From Solirubrum koreensis (GTDB taxonomy: Bacteria > Bacteroidota > Bacteroidia > Cytophagales > Hymenobacteraceae): DNA of 64,000 bases. The translations under genes and the position numbers were made by a program. Below, piece by piece: positions 51,863 to 60,812 of the stretch. Position 1 is the first letter of the stretch. Each line of letters begins with the position of its first letter. A model generated the notes under the pieces. That model was not told the origin of the DNA and ran no database searches. It worked only from the letters and a program-made list of their open reading frames with translations. The stretch is taken from positions 992,001-1,056,000 of the forward strand of contig NZ_BAABHA010000002.1 of NCBI RefSeq assembly GCF_039541855.1, written 5' to 3'.

Positions 51863-53539
51863 ATGCACAAATCCTTACTCTATGCGCTGGCCCTCAGCGG
51901 CGCAACCCTGGCTTCGGTAGCTCCGGCTGCGGCCCAGAAAACCAAGGTCAAGGTTAAAACCAAAACGGCGCAGCCCGCTGCTCCGGCTCAACCTGCCACC
52001 GATTGGTCGGTTACCTATGCCGGCTCCATCACCCAGGAAGACCTCCGCCAGCACCTTTCGGTAATAGCCTCCGACGCCTTTGAAGGTCGCGAAACTGGCA
52101 CCAAAGGCCAGAAAATGGCGGCCGATTACCTGGCCAAGCAGTTTCAGGAGTTGGGCCTCACCGGCCCAGTAGCCAACTCCGACAACCCCTACGTGCAGCA
52201 CTTCACGCTGGAGCGCAGCCTGTGGGACACCGAGAAAATGAAGCTGCAAATCGGAAAGCAGTCGTACACCTGGCTGACGGACTTCTACTCCAGCAGCGAC
52301 TCGCCGTTTGGCCAGGAAACCACGTTGCAGCCCGTGTTCGTGGGCTACGGCATTGAGCAAGGCGACTACAACGACTACGCCGGCCTCGATGTGAAGGGCA
52401 AGGACTTAGTAGCCTTACTGGGTGAACCAACTGCCGACGGCAAAGCCCTGCTGGGCGAAGGTGGCAAGCCTGGCAAGTGGAGCCTGGACTCGCGCGCTAA
52501 AACCGCGCTAGCCACTGAAAAAGGCGCCCGCAGCATTATTTTCGTTAACCCGAACGCGGCCAAGTTCACCGAAAACCTCACGCGCTTTAAGCCATACCTG
52601 CAGCAGGCCCGCGTGAGCATGCCGGGCAAAAACCTGTCGTTGGGCAAAGACAAAGCCGAGCCCGCACGGGTGTCGGCCTTCTTCGTTTCTACGCCCCTGG
52701 GCTACGAGTTGCTCAACACCTCAGAAGCGGCCGTAGCCAAGTACCAGGCCGCCGTGGCGGCGGCCGGCAAGCCGGTTAAGGCTTCGTTCCGGCCCGGCAA
52801 AGTGCTCATTCGGGCCCCGCGCAAAACCGAGACGTTTGCCACCGAAAACGTGATGGGGTACATCGAAGGCAGTGACAAGAAAGACGAGGTGCTGGTGGTG
52901 TCGGCGCACTACGACCACATCGGCGTCATCGACGGCAAAATCCACAACGGGGCCGACGACGACGGCTCGGGCACGGCGGCCGTGCTGGAGCTGGCCCAGG
53001 CCTTCGCCCAGGCCAAGGCCGAAGGACACGCTCCCCGACGCAGCGTGCTGTTCCTGACGGTAACGGGTGAGGAAAAGGGCCTGTTCGGCTCGGAATACTA
53101 CACCGATAACCCCATTTTCCCGCTCGCTCAAACCGTTGCCGACCTGAACCTAGACATGGTGGGCCGCATCGACGAAAACCACAAGCCCGGCGACCAATAC
53201 GTGAGCCTGGTGGGTTCCGACAAGTTGTCCTCGGAGCTGCACGCCATTAACGAGGCCGCCAACAAGCAGTACACCCAGCTCGACTTCGATTACCGCTACA
53301 ACGACCCCAACGACCCCGAGCGCGTGTACTACCGCTCCGACCACTACAACTTTGCCAAGCACAAAATCCCGGTGATTTTCTACACCACCGGCGACCATGC
53401 CGACTACCACAAGGACACCGACGACATCGAGAAAATCGAGTTTCCGCTGCTGGAGAAACGGGCGAAACTAGTATTCCACACCGCTTGGGAGCTGGTCAAC
53501 CGCGACAACCGTATCGTGGTCGATTCCAATAAGCCATAA
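51863..53539 (+). CDS. M28 family metallopeptidase, copy 2 of 3
   Basis: The product has 558 residues with the same layout as copy 1: signal peptide, Lys/Thr-rich linker (TKVKVKTKTAQPAAPAQP), DLRQHLSVIASDAFEGRETG, then the M28 core with SAHYDHIG, ADDDGSGT, EEKGLFGSEYY, NLDMVGR and YRSDHYNFA intact. It differs from copies 1 and 3 throughout, but bases 52926-52996 are identical to 54743-54813 in copy 3. Predicted exported aminopeptidase. Confidence 0.9.
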   Translation: MHKSLLYALALSGATLASVAPAAAQKTKVKVKTKTAQPAAPAQPATDWSVTYAGSITQEDLRQHLSVIASDAFEGRETGTKGQKMAADYLAKQFQELGLTGPVANSDNPYVQHFTLERSLWDTEKMKLQIGKQSYTWLTDFYSSSDSPFGQETTLQPVFVGYGIEQGDYNDYAGLDVKGKDLVALLGEPTADGKALLGEGGKPGKWSLDSRAKTALATEKGARSIIFVNPNAAKFTENLTRFKPYLQQARVSMPGKNLSLGKDKAEPARVSAFFVSTPLGYELLNTSEAAVAKYQAAVAAAGKPVKASFRPGKVLIRAPRKTETFATENVMGYIEGSDKKDEVLVVSAHYDHIGVIDGKIHNGADDDGSGTAAVLELAQAFAQAKAEGHAPRRSVLFLTVTGEEKGLFGSEYYTDNPIFPLAQTVADLNLDMVGRIDENHKPGDQYVSLVGSDKLSSELHAINEAANKQYTQLDFDYRYNDPNDPERVYYRSDHYNFAKHKIPVIFYTTGDHADYHKDTDDIEKIEFPLLEKRAKLVFHTAWELVNRDNRIVVDSNKP

Positions 53540-53563
53540 GCGACTCGTTTTTCACTGAAGCCG

Positions 53564-53615
53564 ACTGGCTGCACGTTGCCCGATATGTTTTGGGCGGGTG
53601 CAGCCAGTTTGTTTT
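53564..53615 (+). terminator. Intrinsic terminator after M28 copy 2
   Basis: ACTGGCTGCAC (53564-53574) pairs with GTGCAGCCAGT (53598-53608), then TTGTTTTG. Confidence 0.7.
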
Positions 53616-53655
53616 GTCGCTTTCTTTGTTGTTGCGTTTCCTATCAGCAGTACCT

Positions 53656-55356
53656 ATGCTCCGTTTTTCGCTCGTTGCCGCGCTGTTCGTCGGTGCTATT
53701 GCCGCCGGCACCAGCATTCCGCTCGTGGCCCAGAGTAAGGTTAAAATCAAGACCAAAACCACCGCCGCCAGTCCGGTGCTGGCGGCTTCCGACGCCTTCT
53801 CCCCCACCGCCTACGCCGCCACCATTACCGCCACCGACCTGCGCCAGCACTTAACGGTGCTGGCTTCGGATGCAATGGAAGGCCGGGCCACCGGCGAAAA
53901 AGGCCAAAAGCTGGCCGCCGAATACCTAAGCAAGCAGTTAGCTGCCTTGGGGCTTCAAGGTCCCGTTACCGGCTCCGACAATCCTTATTTGCAGCGGTTC
54001 GAGCTGGTGCGCACTACCCCCAACCTCAACGGGTTGATACGCGCAGGCGGGCGTTCCTTTCAGCCCATGCGCGACTTTGTGGCCGTGGGCACCGCCGTGT
54101 TTTCGCCCGATTCGCTGCTGAAACCGGTGTTTGTGGGCTTCGGCATTGAAACCAAAACCTACAACGATTACGCGGGCAAACCCGATGTGCGCGGTCGAGA
54201 CGTGATTGTGCTGGAAGGCGAACCATCGAACGGCCTGGGTCGCTACCTGCTTAGCGGCAGCCGCCAAGCCAGTATCTGGACTTCCCCCTTCCGCAAGGCC
54301 GCGCTAGCCCGCGACAAAGGTGCCCGCAGCATAACCGTGGTATCGTACGCCACCGCGGCCGATTTTCAGCGCCTGGCAGCTGACTTTGCGGCTCCTTTGG
54401 CCGAACCCGTGAGTGAGTTGGCCGCGCCGGTTTTGCCGGTTCCTCCTTCGCCCGAGAGCCAACTGGCTGCTGCTCCGCCGGCTTACATCACCACCATTAT
54501 TACCTCCGGGCCGCTTGGAAGCTTACTGATGGGCGCGAACATAGCGACCATGCGGCGTTACGAAACGGAAAGCTACCGGCTGGGCAAGCCGGCTCCGGCT
54601 ACGTTTAAACTGGCGCCTTTCGCAGTTGACATTCCGCAGCAACGGCAAGTGCTAGCTTCGGAGAATGTATTGGGCTATATCGAGGGCAGCGACAAAAAGG
54701 AGGAGGTGCTGGTGGTGTCGGCCCACTACGACCACATCGGCATCATCGACGGCAAAATCCACAACGGGGCCGACGACGACGGCTCGGGCACGGCGGCCGT
54801 GCTGGAGCTGGCCGCGGCCTTCGCCCAGGCCAAAGCCGAAGGCCGCGGCCCCCGCCGCAGCGTGTTGTTTTTGCTGAATTCCGGCGAAGAACTCGGGCTG
54901 CTGGGCTCGGAATACTACACCGGCCGGCCGGTGCAGCCGCTGGCCCAAACCGTTGCCAACCTGAACATCGACATGATCGGCCGCAACGACGCCAGCCAGA
55001 ACGTTCGCGAATCCTACCTCTACATCATCGGCTCCGATAAGCTGTCCTCTGAGTTGCACGCGGTAAACGAAGCAGCCAACGCGCGCTACACTAAACTCAA
55101 ACTCGACTACCGGTATAACGTTCCGAACGACCCCGAGGAACTGTACTACCGCTCCGACCACTACAACTTCGCCCGCCAGGGTGTGCCGGTCATCTTTTAC
55201 ACCAGCGGCCTGCACCAGGATTACCACAAGGCCACCGACGACGTGGAAAAGATTGAGTTCGACAAGCTGGCCGAACGCGCCCGCTTGGTTTTCCACACGG
55301 CCTGGGAGTTGGCGAACCGCGAGCAACGCCCGGCAGTTGACTCCAACAAGCCTTAA
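53656..55356 (+). CDS. M28 family metallopeptidase, copy 3 of 3
   Basis: The product has 566 residues from the ATG at 53656, which opens a signal peptide (MLRFSLVAALFVGAIAAGTS); the frame is open 22 codons upstream. Layout as in copies 1 and 2. A proline-rich insert (VLPVPPSPESQLAAAPPAY) lies about residues 258-276. The zinc ligands are conserved (SAHYDHIG, ADDDGSGT, EELGLLGSEYY, NIDMIGR, YRSDHYNFA). It is the most divergent of the three outside the shared patch. Confidence 0.9.
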   Translation: MLRFSLVAALFVGAIAAGTSIPLVAQSKVKIKTKTTAASPVLAASDAFSPTAYAATITATDLRQHLTVLASDAMEGRATGEKGQKLAAEYLSKQLAALGLQGPVTGSDNPYLQRFELVRTTPNLNGLIRAGGRSFQPMRDFVAVGTAVFSPDSLLKPVFVGFGIETKTYNDYAGKPDVRGRDVIVLEGEPSNGLGRYLLSGSRQASIWTSPFRKAALARDKGARSITVVSYATAADFQRLAADFAAPLAEPVSELAAPVLPVPPSPESQLAAAPPAYITTIITSGPLGSLLMGANIATMRRYETESYRLGKPAPATFKLAPFAVDIPQQRQVLASENVLGYIEGSDKKEEVLVVSAHYDHIGIIDGKIHNGADDDGSGTAAVLELAAAFAQAKAEGRGPRRSVLFLLNSGEELGLLGSEYYTGRPVQPLAQTVANLNIDMIGRNDASQNVRESYLYIIGSDKLSSELHAVNEAANARYTKLKLDYRYNVPNDPEELYYRSDHYNFARQGVPVIFYTSGLHQDYHKATDDVEKIEFDKLAERARLVFHTAWELANREQRPAVDSNKP

Positions 55357-55469
55357 TTTTTCCCTATAGCAGCAGTGCGTTTCGTACGGAAGTTCGAGGA
55401 GAAAGAACTCTCGTCGGGTTTCCGCACTTTACTTTGCATAAATACGCTCACCGTTGACTTCGTGCTGCC

Positions 55470-56858
55470 ATGCCTACCGTTGCCAAAGCCACCCAGTTTC
55501 TCGCCGATTCCGACTCGAAAGCCTTCGACTTAGAGCACCGGCGCAAAATCCGCTTCAACATTGGCAAGTACAACGCTGCCGTGGAGCAGGGCATGACGTG
55601 GTACCGCGACCATGAGCTGGCCCGCGCCCGCGCCGCTTACCGCAAGTCGCAGATCATCAACAACCTCGACCAGTACCTGCTGCAGTGGGAGGAGAACTTC
55701 ACCAAGCGCGGCGGCAAGGTTATTTGGGCACAAAACGCGGAGGAAGCCCTGCGCGAAATTGGCCGCATTGTGCAGCGCCGGCGGGCCCGTACCGTGGTGA
55801 AGGCCAAGAGCATGACTACCGAGGAAATTCACCTGAACCGCTACCTGGAGAAAAACGGGGTGGAGTCGGTGGAGACGGATCTGGGCGAATACATCGTGCA
55901 GCTGAACGGCGAGCGGCCTTACCACATTGTGACGCCGGCCATGCACCTGAGCAAGAAGGACATTGCCGATATCTTCGTCAAGCACCTGAAAATCAAGCCC
56001 ACCGACGACGCCCAGGAATTGGTGTACACGGCCCGCAAGCTGTTGCGCGGCAAGTACACTTCGGCTGAAATTGGCATTACGGGCGGCAACTTCCTGGTGG
56101 CCGATGTGGGAGGCGTGGCCGTAACCGAAAACGAAGGCAATGCCCGCCTTTCGGCCACCTTTCCGCGCACGCACATTGCCGTGGTGGGCATCGAAAAGCT
56201 TATTCCCAGCTTGCAGGACCTGGACTTGTTCTGGCCCCTGCTGAGCACCAGCGGCACCGGCCAGCAGCTTACCGTGTACAACACGGTGTACTTGGGCCCG
56301 CGTCAGCCGCTGGAAAAAGACGGCCCCGAGGAAATGTACGTGGTGCTGCTCGACAACGGCCGCACCAACCTGCTGGCCCAACCCGACAAGCGCGAAGCCC
56401 TGCAGTGCATTCGGTGCGGCGCCTGCCTGAACGTGTGCCCGGTGTACAAGAACATTGGCGGCCACACCTACGAAACCACCTATTCCGGTCCCATCGGCTC
56501 GGTTATCACCCCGCACCTCGACGGCATGGCCGACAACAAGCACCTGAGCTACGCCTCCAGCTTGTGCGGCGCCTGTACCTCGGTGTGCCCGGTCAAGATT
56601 CCCATTCACAATATTCTGCTGCTCAACCGCCAGCAAGCCGTAAACGAGCACCTGAACGACAAAGAGGAGGAGCGCGGCATTAAGCTCTGGCTCTACGGCA
56701 TGCAGCACCGCTGGACCTGGGGCCTGGCCCCGCTGGCGGCCAAAAAGTGGGTACTCGACCGCCTGCTGGGCCAGGTAGGCTGGAGCAAGCGCCGTGAGGC
56801 CGTGCAGCTGGCGCCTAAGTCGTTCCGGCAGTTGTGGAAGGAGCGCCCGAAAAAGTAG
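55470..56858 (+). CDS. lutB: LutB-type iron-sulfur lactate utilisation protein
   Basis: The product has 462 residues. The N-terminal LutB/LldF domain includes KSMTTEEIHLNRYLEKNGVE and GITGGNFLVADVGGVAVTEN. Two [4Fe-4S] motifs are C-terminal: CIRCGACLNVCPVY and CGACTSVCPVKIP. LutB is a subunit of the LutABC L-lactate oxidation complex. No lutA or lutC is adjacent in the window, so the partners must be elsewhere. Confidence 0.88.
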   Translation: MPTVAKATQFLADSDSKAFDLEHRRKIRFNIGKYNAAVEQGMTWYRDHELARARAAYRKSQIINNLDQYLLQWEENFTKRGGKVIWAQNAEEALREIGRIVQRRRARTVVKAKSMTTEEIHLNRYLEKNGVESVETDLGEYIVQLNGERPYHIVTPAMHLSKKDIADIFVKHLKIKPTDDAQELVYTARKLLRGKYTSAEIGITGGNFLVADVGGVAVTENEGNARLSATFPRTHIAVVGIEKLIPSLQDLDLFWPLLSTSGTGQQLTVYNTVYLGPRQPLEKDGPEEMYVVLLDNGRTNLLAQPDKREALQCIRCGACLNVCPVYKNIGGHTYETTYSGPIGSVITPHLDGMADNKHLSYASSLCGACTSVCPVKIPIHNILLLNRQQAVNEHLNDKEEERGIKLWLYGMQHRWTWGLAPLAAKKWVLDRLLGQVGWSKRREAVQLAPKSFRQLWKERPKK

Positions 56859-56946
56859 GAAACGCGAAACGGCCGGCATGTACCCGGCCGTAATCAGTTT
56901 GCGCAAGCCGGTTGTAGCAATTTCCAGGCCTGTTCTGTGTACGTGG

Positions 56947-57063
56947 ACCCCACCCCCGTCCCCTCCCCCGTAGGGAGGGGTGCGTTCTGGCAAACAACGA
57001 AGTCGTCTGGCACCCCTCCCTACGGGATGTCGCGCATCAAGCGAGGTGGGACGGGGGTGGGGT
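56947..57063. repeat. Nested palindromic element
   Basis: Outer arms of 16 bp (56947-56962 with 57048-57063) and inner arms of 17 bp (56967-56983 with 57010-57026) are both perfect, enclosing a 26-nt centre. It is G/C-strand asymmetric. It encodes nothing and looks like a miniature inverted-repeat element of the kind scattered in hymenobacter genomes. Confidence 0.75.
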
Positions 57064-57085
57064 TCCGAGAACCTATTTAAGTATC

Positions 57086-57318
57086 TTATTGCTGCATGAG
57101 CATGGACGTAACGGCCGCTGCCACCGGCCCTTTTACCTCCGGCGAAAGCGAAGGCGACAACCACACCCGGCCCCGGGCCATTAGCTCCACGGCGGCTACC
57201 ACCGTCCCGTTCGGGCGCACGAACTCGTAACCTACGGGCACGCCGAAGGGCAACGTCATGGGGCGGCCGTCGCGGCGGAGCAGTTGCGCAATGCCAGCTA
57301 GCCGGTAACGGCCTGGCC
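57086..57318 (-). pseudogene. Coding remnant, C-terminal fragment of unknown protein
   Basis: In one minus-strand frame about 75 residues read plausibly (PWPGRYRLAGIAQLLRRDGR, then TLPFGVPVGYEFVRPNGTVV) and end at TAA (57086-57088). It has no start and its upstream part runs into the opposite-strand remnant, so it is a truncated gene or chance high-GC frame. Confidence 0.3.
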
Positions 57319-57435
57319 ATGGTTGCCGACCGGCAGGCTGCGTGGGAGCAGTATTGCGAACTACGCGGCCGCTACGAAGAAGCCTTGGTGTTTATGGCTA
57401 AGCTCACGGTAGCGCCGGAGGTAAAATCTATTTAA
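57319..57435 (+). pseudogene. Coding remnant, C-terminal fragment on the plus strand
   Basis: From 57319, 38 residues read MVADRQAAWEQYCELRGRYE and continue to KSI before TAA at 57433-57435. The amphipathic helical composition resembles a protein's C-terminus. The frame stays open upstream into the opposing remnant, so its true 5' end is lost. Not recognised. Confidence 0.3.
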
Positions 57436-57566
57436 ACCCACATTTTATGCTCTGCAAAAGCATCAACGGAGTTCATTATGCCTATCCAGCCTTTGCTCAA
57501 TCCTGACTTCTTGCTTACCTCATTAGGTTCGTCAAGAAGCTGAGGGGAAATTAAATTTTACCTAGC

Positions 57567-57618
57567 CACGCAAAACAAAAGCCCCGTCGGAACACCGGCG
57601 GGGCTTTTGTTTTGCGTG
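57567..57618. terminator. Long two-way terminator
   Basis: A 24-bp stem (57567-57590 with 57595-57618, a single G-U pair) with a 4-nt loop, A-rich on one flank and T-rich on the other. It ends sdaA on the minus strand. Confidence 0.85.
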
Positions 57619-57657
57619 AATTTGAAGAATGCTGTTGTCTTTTCTAGCTAGGCAGGC

Positions 57658-58566
57658 TTACAGCTCCGAGGCTTCGTCAGGCAGAATCTGGATATCCTGA
57701 ATAAGCACTTTCTGCTCGATTTGCCGGGCGCGAGAAGTGTTGGCTAAGCCTCCGAGGGCGGTTTCCTTGTAGCGCGTTTCCATGCTCTCCCCCACTTCGC
57801 CCAGCGCCTGCACGCACTGATCAACCGGAATAACTGGGTCGACGCCGGCAATGGCAATTTGGGCCGAAGAGAAGGCAATGGCGGCGGCCGAAGCGTTGCG
57901 CACCACGCAGGGTACTTCTACCAAACCGGCCACCGGGTCGCAAATAAGGCCCAGCATGCACTGAATGGTAATGGCCACGGCCGCTAGCGACTGGTCGACG
58001 GAGCCGCCCAGGCAGTACACGATGGCCCCGGCGCCCATGGCGGCGGCGCTGCCGGTTTCGGCCTGGCAGCCGCCCACGGCACCAGCCAGGGAGGCATTTT
58101 GCTCGATGATGAGGGCAATACCGGCGGCCACCAGCAGACCTTCCAGAATGCTGCGGTCTTCCAGCCGGTGTAGGTCCTGCAGCGTTACCAGCACGCCGGG
58201 CAAAATACCCGAAGCGCCAGCCGTGGGCGCGGCTACCACACGGCCCATGCAGGAGTTAACTTCTTTGGCACCGAGGGCGCGAGTAATGAGCTGCTTGAAC
58301 TCCGGCGACAACACGGTAACGGGCGAGGCGGCCACCTTTTTGGCGCCGTTATCAATCATGCCCGAGCGGGAGGTCATGTTTTCCGTGAGGCCGGTGTGCA
58401 CGGCGTCGCGCATTACGTCGTAGGCGCGTTGCAGTCCGTCCCAAATGTCGGCTTCGGAGCGGCCTTTCTGCTCCATTTCGTAGTCCAGCACGGGCTGCCA
58501 GAGCGGTTCGCCGGTGCGGGCGCAGTGCTGTTGCCAGGAGGCAAAATCGGTGAAGAGAAGTGACAT
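57658..58566 (-). CDS. sdaA: L-serine ammonia-lyase, iron-sulfur type, alpha subunit
   Basis: The product has 302 residues. It shows the alpha-chain pattern: SRSGMIDNGAKKVA, VNSCMGRVVAAPTAGASGIL, VGGCQAETGSAAAMGAG and ICDPVAGLVEVPCVVRNASA. The cysteines hold the [4Fe-4S] cluster that activates serine. It converts L-serine to pyruvate and ammonia. The beta subunit (SdaAB) is not adjacent, so it is either encoded elsewhere or absent. A good promoter lies 54 bp upstream. Confidence 0.92.
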   Translation of the reverse strand: MSLLFTDFASWQQHCARTGEPLWQPVLDYEMEQKGRSEADIWDGLQRAYDVMRDAVHTGLTENMTSRSGMIDNGAKKVAASPVTVLSPEFKQLITRALGAKEVNSCMGRVVAAPTAGASGILPGVLVTLQDLHRLEDRSILEGLLVAAGIALIIEQNASLAGAVGGCQAETGSAAAMGAGAIVYCLGGSVDQSLAAVAITIQCMLGLICDPVAGLVEVPCVVRNASAAAIAFSSAQIAIAGVDPVIPVDQCVQALGEVGESMETRYKETALGGLANTSRARQIEQKVLIQDIQILPDEASEL

Positions 58567-58619
58567 GGGGAAAGCGGATTGGGAGCGGGAAAAAGCGACC
58601 GAGCAGGCCGATAGGATTA

Positions 58620-58649
58620 CAAACGTACACCGCGCCCGCCGAGTGCCAA
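58620..58649 (-). promoter_or_regulatory. sdaA promoter
   Basis: On the minus strand TTG (58649-58647), 19 bp, then TACGTTTG (58627-58620). Predicted start near 58612. Confidence 0.55.
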
Positions 58650-58744
58650 TAACGGCGTCCTCATTTCAACTGGCTGGCTCGTACCTGCTGCTTCCCATCA
58701 TACGGGGCTTGTGTACTTTGCGAGGCATTTGACTCCTTTCGGCC

Positions 58745-59182
58745 ATGCCTTCTGCCTTCACCATCAGCACCGACCCAGCCCGGCTTAACATAGCCGTGAT
58801 TCACGATTACCTGAGCTACCACTCTTACTGGGCGCCCGGCATCAGCCGCGAGCTGGTGGAGCGTTCCATCCGTAACTCGTTGTGCTTCGGAGTGTATGAT
58901 GCCAATGGCCAGCAGGTAGGCTTTGCCCGCGTGGTATCTGACCGCGCCACGTTCGCCTACCTCTGCGACGTGTTCGTGCTGGAAGCTTACCGCGGGCAGG
59001 GCCTCAGCAAGCTGCTCATGCAGCACATCATGGCGCACCCCGAGCTGCAGGGTTTGCGCCGCTGGATGCTGGGCACCCGCGACGCGCACACCTTGTACGA
59101 ACAGTTCGGCTTTACGGCGCTGGCCAGTCCGGCGCGCTTCATGGAAAACGCCAGGCTCGATCCGTACCGGCAGCCGCAGTAA
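58745..59182 (+). CDS. GNAT-family N-acetyltransferase
   Basis: The product has 145 residues. The acetyl-CoA binding motif A reads VFVLEAYRGQGLSKLLMQHI (R/QxxGxG/A pattern). Before it, VGFARVVSDRATFAYLCDV fits the core beta strands, and LYEQFGFTAL the last strand. Substrate unknown. It converges with msrB at 6 bp. Confidence 0.9.
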   Translation: MPSAFTISTDPARLNIAVIHDYLSYHSYWAPGISRELVERSIRNSLCFGVYDANGQQVGFARVVSDRATFAYLCDVFVLEAYRGQGLSKLLMQHIMAHPELQGLRRWMLGTRDAHTLYEQFGFTALASPARFMENARLDPYRQPQ

Positions 59183-59188
59183 CGCGGC

Positions 59189-59653
59189 TTAGGCGTTGGC
59201 CGCGTCCTTCTCACTCACCAGCTTCACCGAGGCCGAGTTGATGCACAGGCGCAGGCCGCTGGGAGCCGGACCGTCGGGAAATACGTGGCCCTGGTGGGCG
59301 TCGCACACGTTGCAGAGCACCTCCACGCGGGTCATGCCGTAGCTGGTGTCTTTCTTGTACTTGATGGCGTTTTCATTAACCGGCTGCGTGAAGCTCGGCC
59401 AGCCGGTGCCGCTCTCGAACTTGGTGCGCGAGTCGTAGAGCGGGGTGCCGCAGCATACGCAGGCGTAAAGGCCGGCCTCGTGGGCCTCGCAGTACTCACC
59501 CGTGAAGGCGCGCTCGGTGCCGTGCTCCCGGGTTACGCGGTACTGCTCGGGCGTGAGCTGGGCGCGCCATTCGGCGTCGGTTTTCTCCACGCGGCGGTCG
59601 GGAGCGGGGTTGCCGTTATTGGCAATGCGGATAACATCGGCCCAGGTTTGCAT
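59189..59653 (-). CDS. msrB: Peptide-methionine (R)-S-oxide reductase
   Basis: The product has 154 residues. Two zinc-type CxxC pairs (YACVCCGTPLYDS, VLCNVCDAHQGHVF) and FESGTGWPSF are diagnostic. Catalytic Cys137 is in LRLCINSAS. MsrB repairs R-methionine sulfoxide with thioredoxin. No signal peptide, so cytosolic. Confidence 0.95.
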   Translation of the reverse strand: MQTWADVIRIANNGNPAPDRRVEKTDAEWRAQLTPEQYRVTREHGTERAFTGEYCEAHEAGLYACVCCGTPLYDSRTKFESGTGWPSFTQPVNENAIKYKKDTSYGMTRVEVLCNVCDAHQGHVFPDGPAPSGLRLCINSASVKLVSEKDAANA

Positions 59654-59713
59654 GGCATGAAGGGTAAAAACCCGTGGTTAGTGAGGTAGCAACGGTTTTC
59701 GGGCGCGGCTTGT

Positions 59714-60553
59714 TTAATAAACCCCGTCGTTTTCCGCATCAGCAAGCTGCCAGTACTGATCCTGTGCCGCCCACCGCTGCCACTGCCGGCGAGCGAAACG
59801 CAGAAACGCGGGCGGAGCTGCGCGGAACTCCTTTTCATTTTCGTAGCGGCCCATAACGGCGAAGCCCAACAAATCGTTGGCCAGGGCTTTGCGGTCAAGC
59901 GTATCAATGCAACAGGCATTGGCTGGCATGCGTTGGGCCAGCGGCACCGAGTCGGGCGTCACGACCATGTAGCCTCGTAAGGCATACTTGGTTGGGCCTT
60001 CGTGCATCACCAGCTTCAGGTTCGAGGGGCTCACGTCGCTGCGGCAGGTGAGTTTGTAAACGAGGGTGGTTTCGGTAGTGCCGTCGGCGTCGAGGTCGGT
60101 AATACGGGTGGAGCGCGGCAACGTACCCAGCCACATATCGAACGGGCATTTGCGCACGGCGTCCTGCAGGCGCCACAACTCCCGCCACGCCCCGCCCGGC
60201 GGCCGCACGTATTGCCGGGCAAAGAGCTCCACGAACTGCTCGCCCTCCATTTCGGGCCGCTTTTCCGCGGCCGGGCCGGTTCGGTACACCACCAGCGCGT
60301 TTTCACCCGCCTCGTCGGTCCAGCGCCGGGCTTCCAGTAATTTTCCTTTTACCGCAATTCCTGCCGGCGCCTGCCTTGTGGTATCTACCGCGCCGTGCCA
60401 ACCGCCGCTTGCCTGTGCTTCGGCCTGGGTTGTACGCGGGGGTGCCACTGCCGTTGGCGCGTCGCGGGCCTTTTCGGCCGGCTGCTGGTTCGACTCGCAC
60501 GCGGCAGCGCCCAGGAGTAACACGCCCAATGTCAAGAGAAAAAGAGGATGCAT
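59714..60553 (-). CDS. Hypothetical lipoprotein
   Basis: The product has 279 residues. A lipobox (LGVLLLGAAAC, Cys19) marks a lipoprotein. After a linker (about 20-55) comes a globular domain with ITDLDADGTTETTLVYKL, MHEGPTKYALRG and AVMGRYENEKEFRAAP. The middle motif DLDADGTTE resembles a calcium-type loop. It may belong to the M949_RS01915-type surface-polysaccharide-associated family, from recall only. Function unknown. 60 bp from msrB. Confidence 0.75.
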   Translation of the reverse strand: MHPLFLLTLGVLLLGAAACESNQQPAEKARDAPTAVAPPRTTQAEAQASGGWHGAVDTTRQAPAGIAVKGKLLEARRWTDEAGENALVVYRTGPAAEKRPEMEGEQFVELFARQYVRPPGGAWRELWRLQDAVRKCPFDMWLGTLPRSTRITDLDADGTTETTLVYKLTCRSDVSPSNLKLVMHEGPTKYALRGYMVVTPDSVPLAQRMPANACCIDTLDRKALANDLLGFAVMGRYENEKEFRAAPPAFLRFARRQWQRWAAQDQYWQLADAENDGVY

Positions 60554-60812
60554 AAGTAATGACCATGTGGAAGAACGGAGGCCTAATCAACGCAAAAAGG
60601 AACTTGCGCTAGCACGCTTCCTGGCAGCCGCGCCGGCCTCTGCACCCACTGCGCTTATTCCGAGGTGTTTATACTCTTGCTAAACATTAGCGTCAGCGAA
60701 TTGACATTGGTCCGATAAAACCAGATGTTTAATAAAAGGCGCCGGCCTAAGCCCCTCTTAATTCGTTGTCCAGCAGACCGACGCGCTATCCATTCACTTG
60801 TTTGGCTCGGTC
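60554..60812. other. 259-bp divergent intergenic region
   Basis: It separates the lipoprotein gene from the T9SS-sorted protein. It is AT-richer and holds no recognisable gene, hairpin or full promoter. Confidence 0.4.

Larger units (their letters stand above)
56859..57657. other. 799-bp decayed intergenic zone
   Basis: No complete gene is visible. It holds a small 8-bp hairpin (56869-56891), a nested palindromic element (56947-57063), two opposite-strand coding remnants (57086-57435), an AT-rich stretch (57436-57560) and a long two-way terminator (57567-57618). Confidence 0.55.

Noticed and set aside
55530..57320. 596-codon open frame on the minus strand
   Set aside because: It covers lutB antisense and the palindromic element; the protein has no recognisable domain. 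Only its first bases overlap the remnant at 57086-57318, in a different frame.
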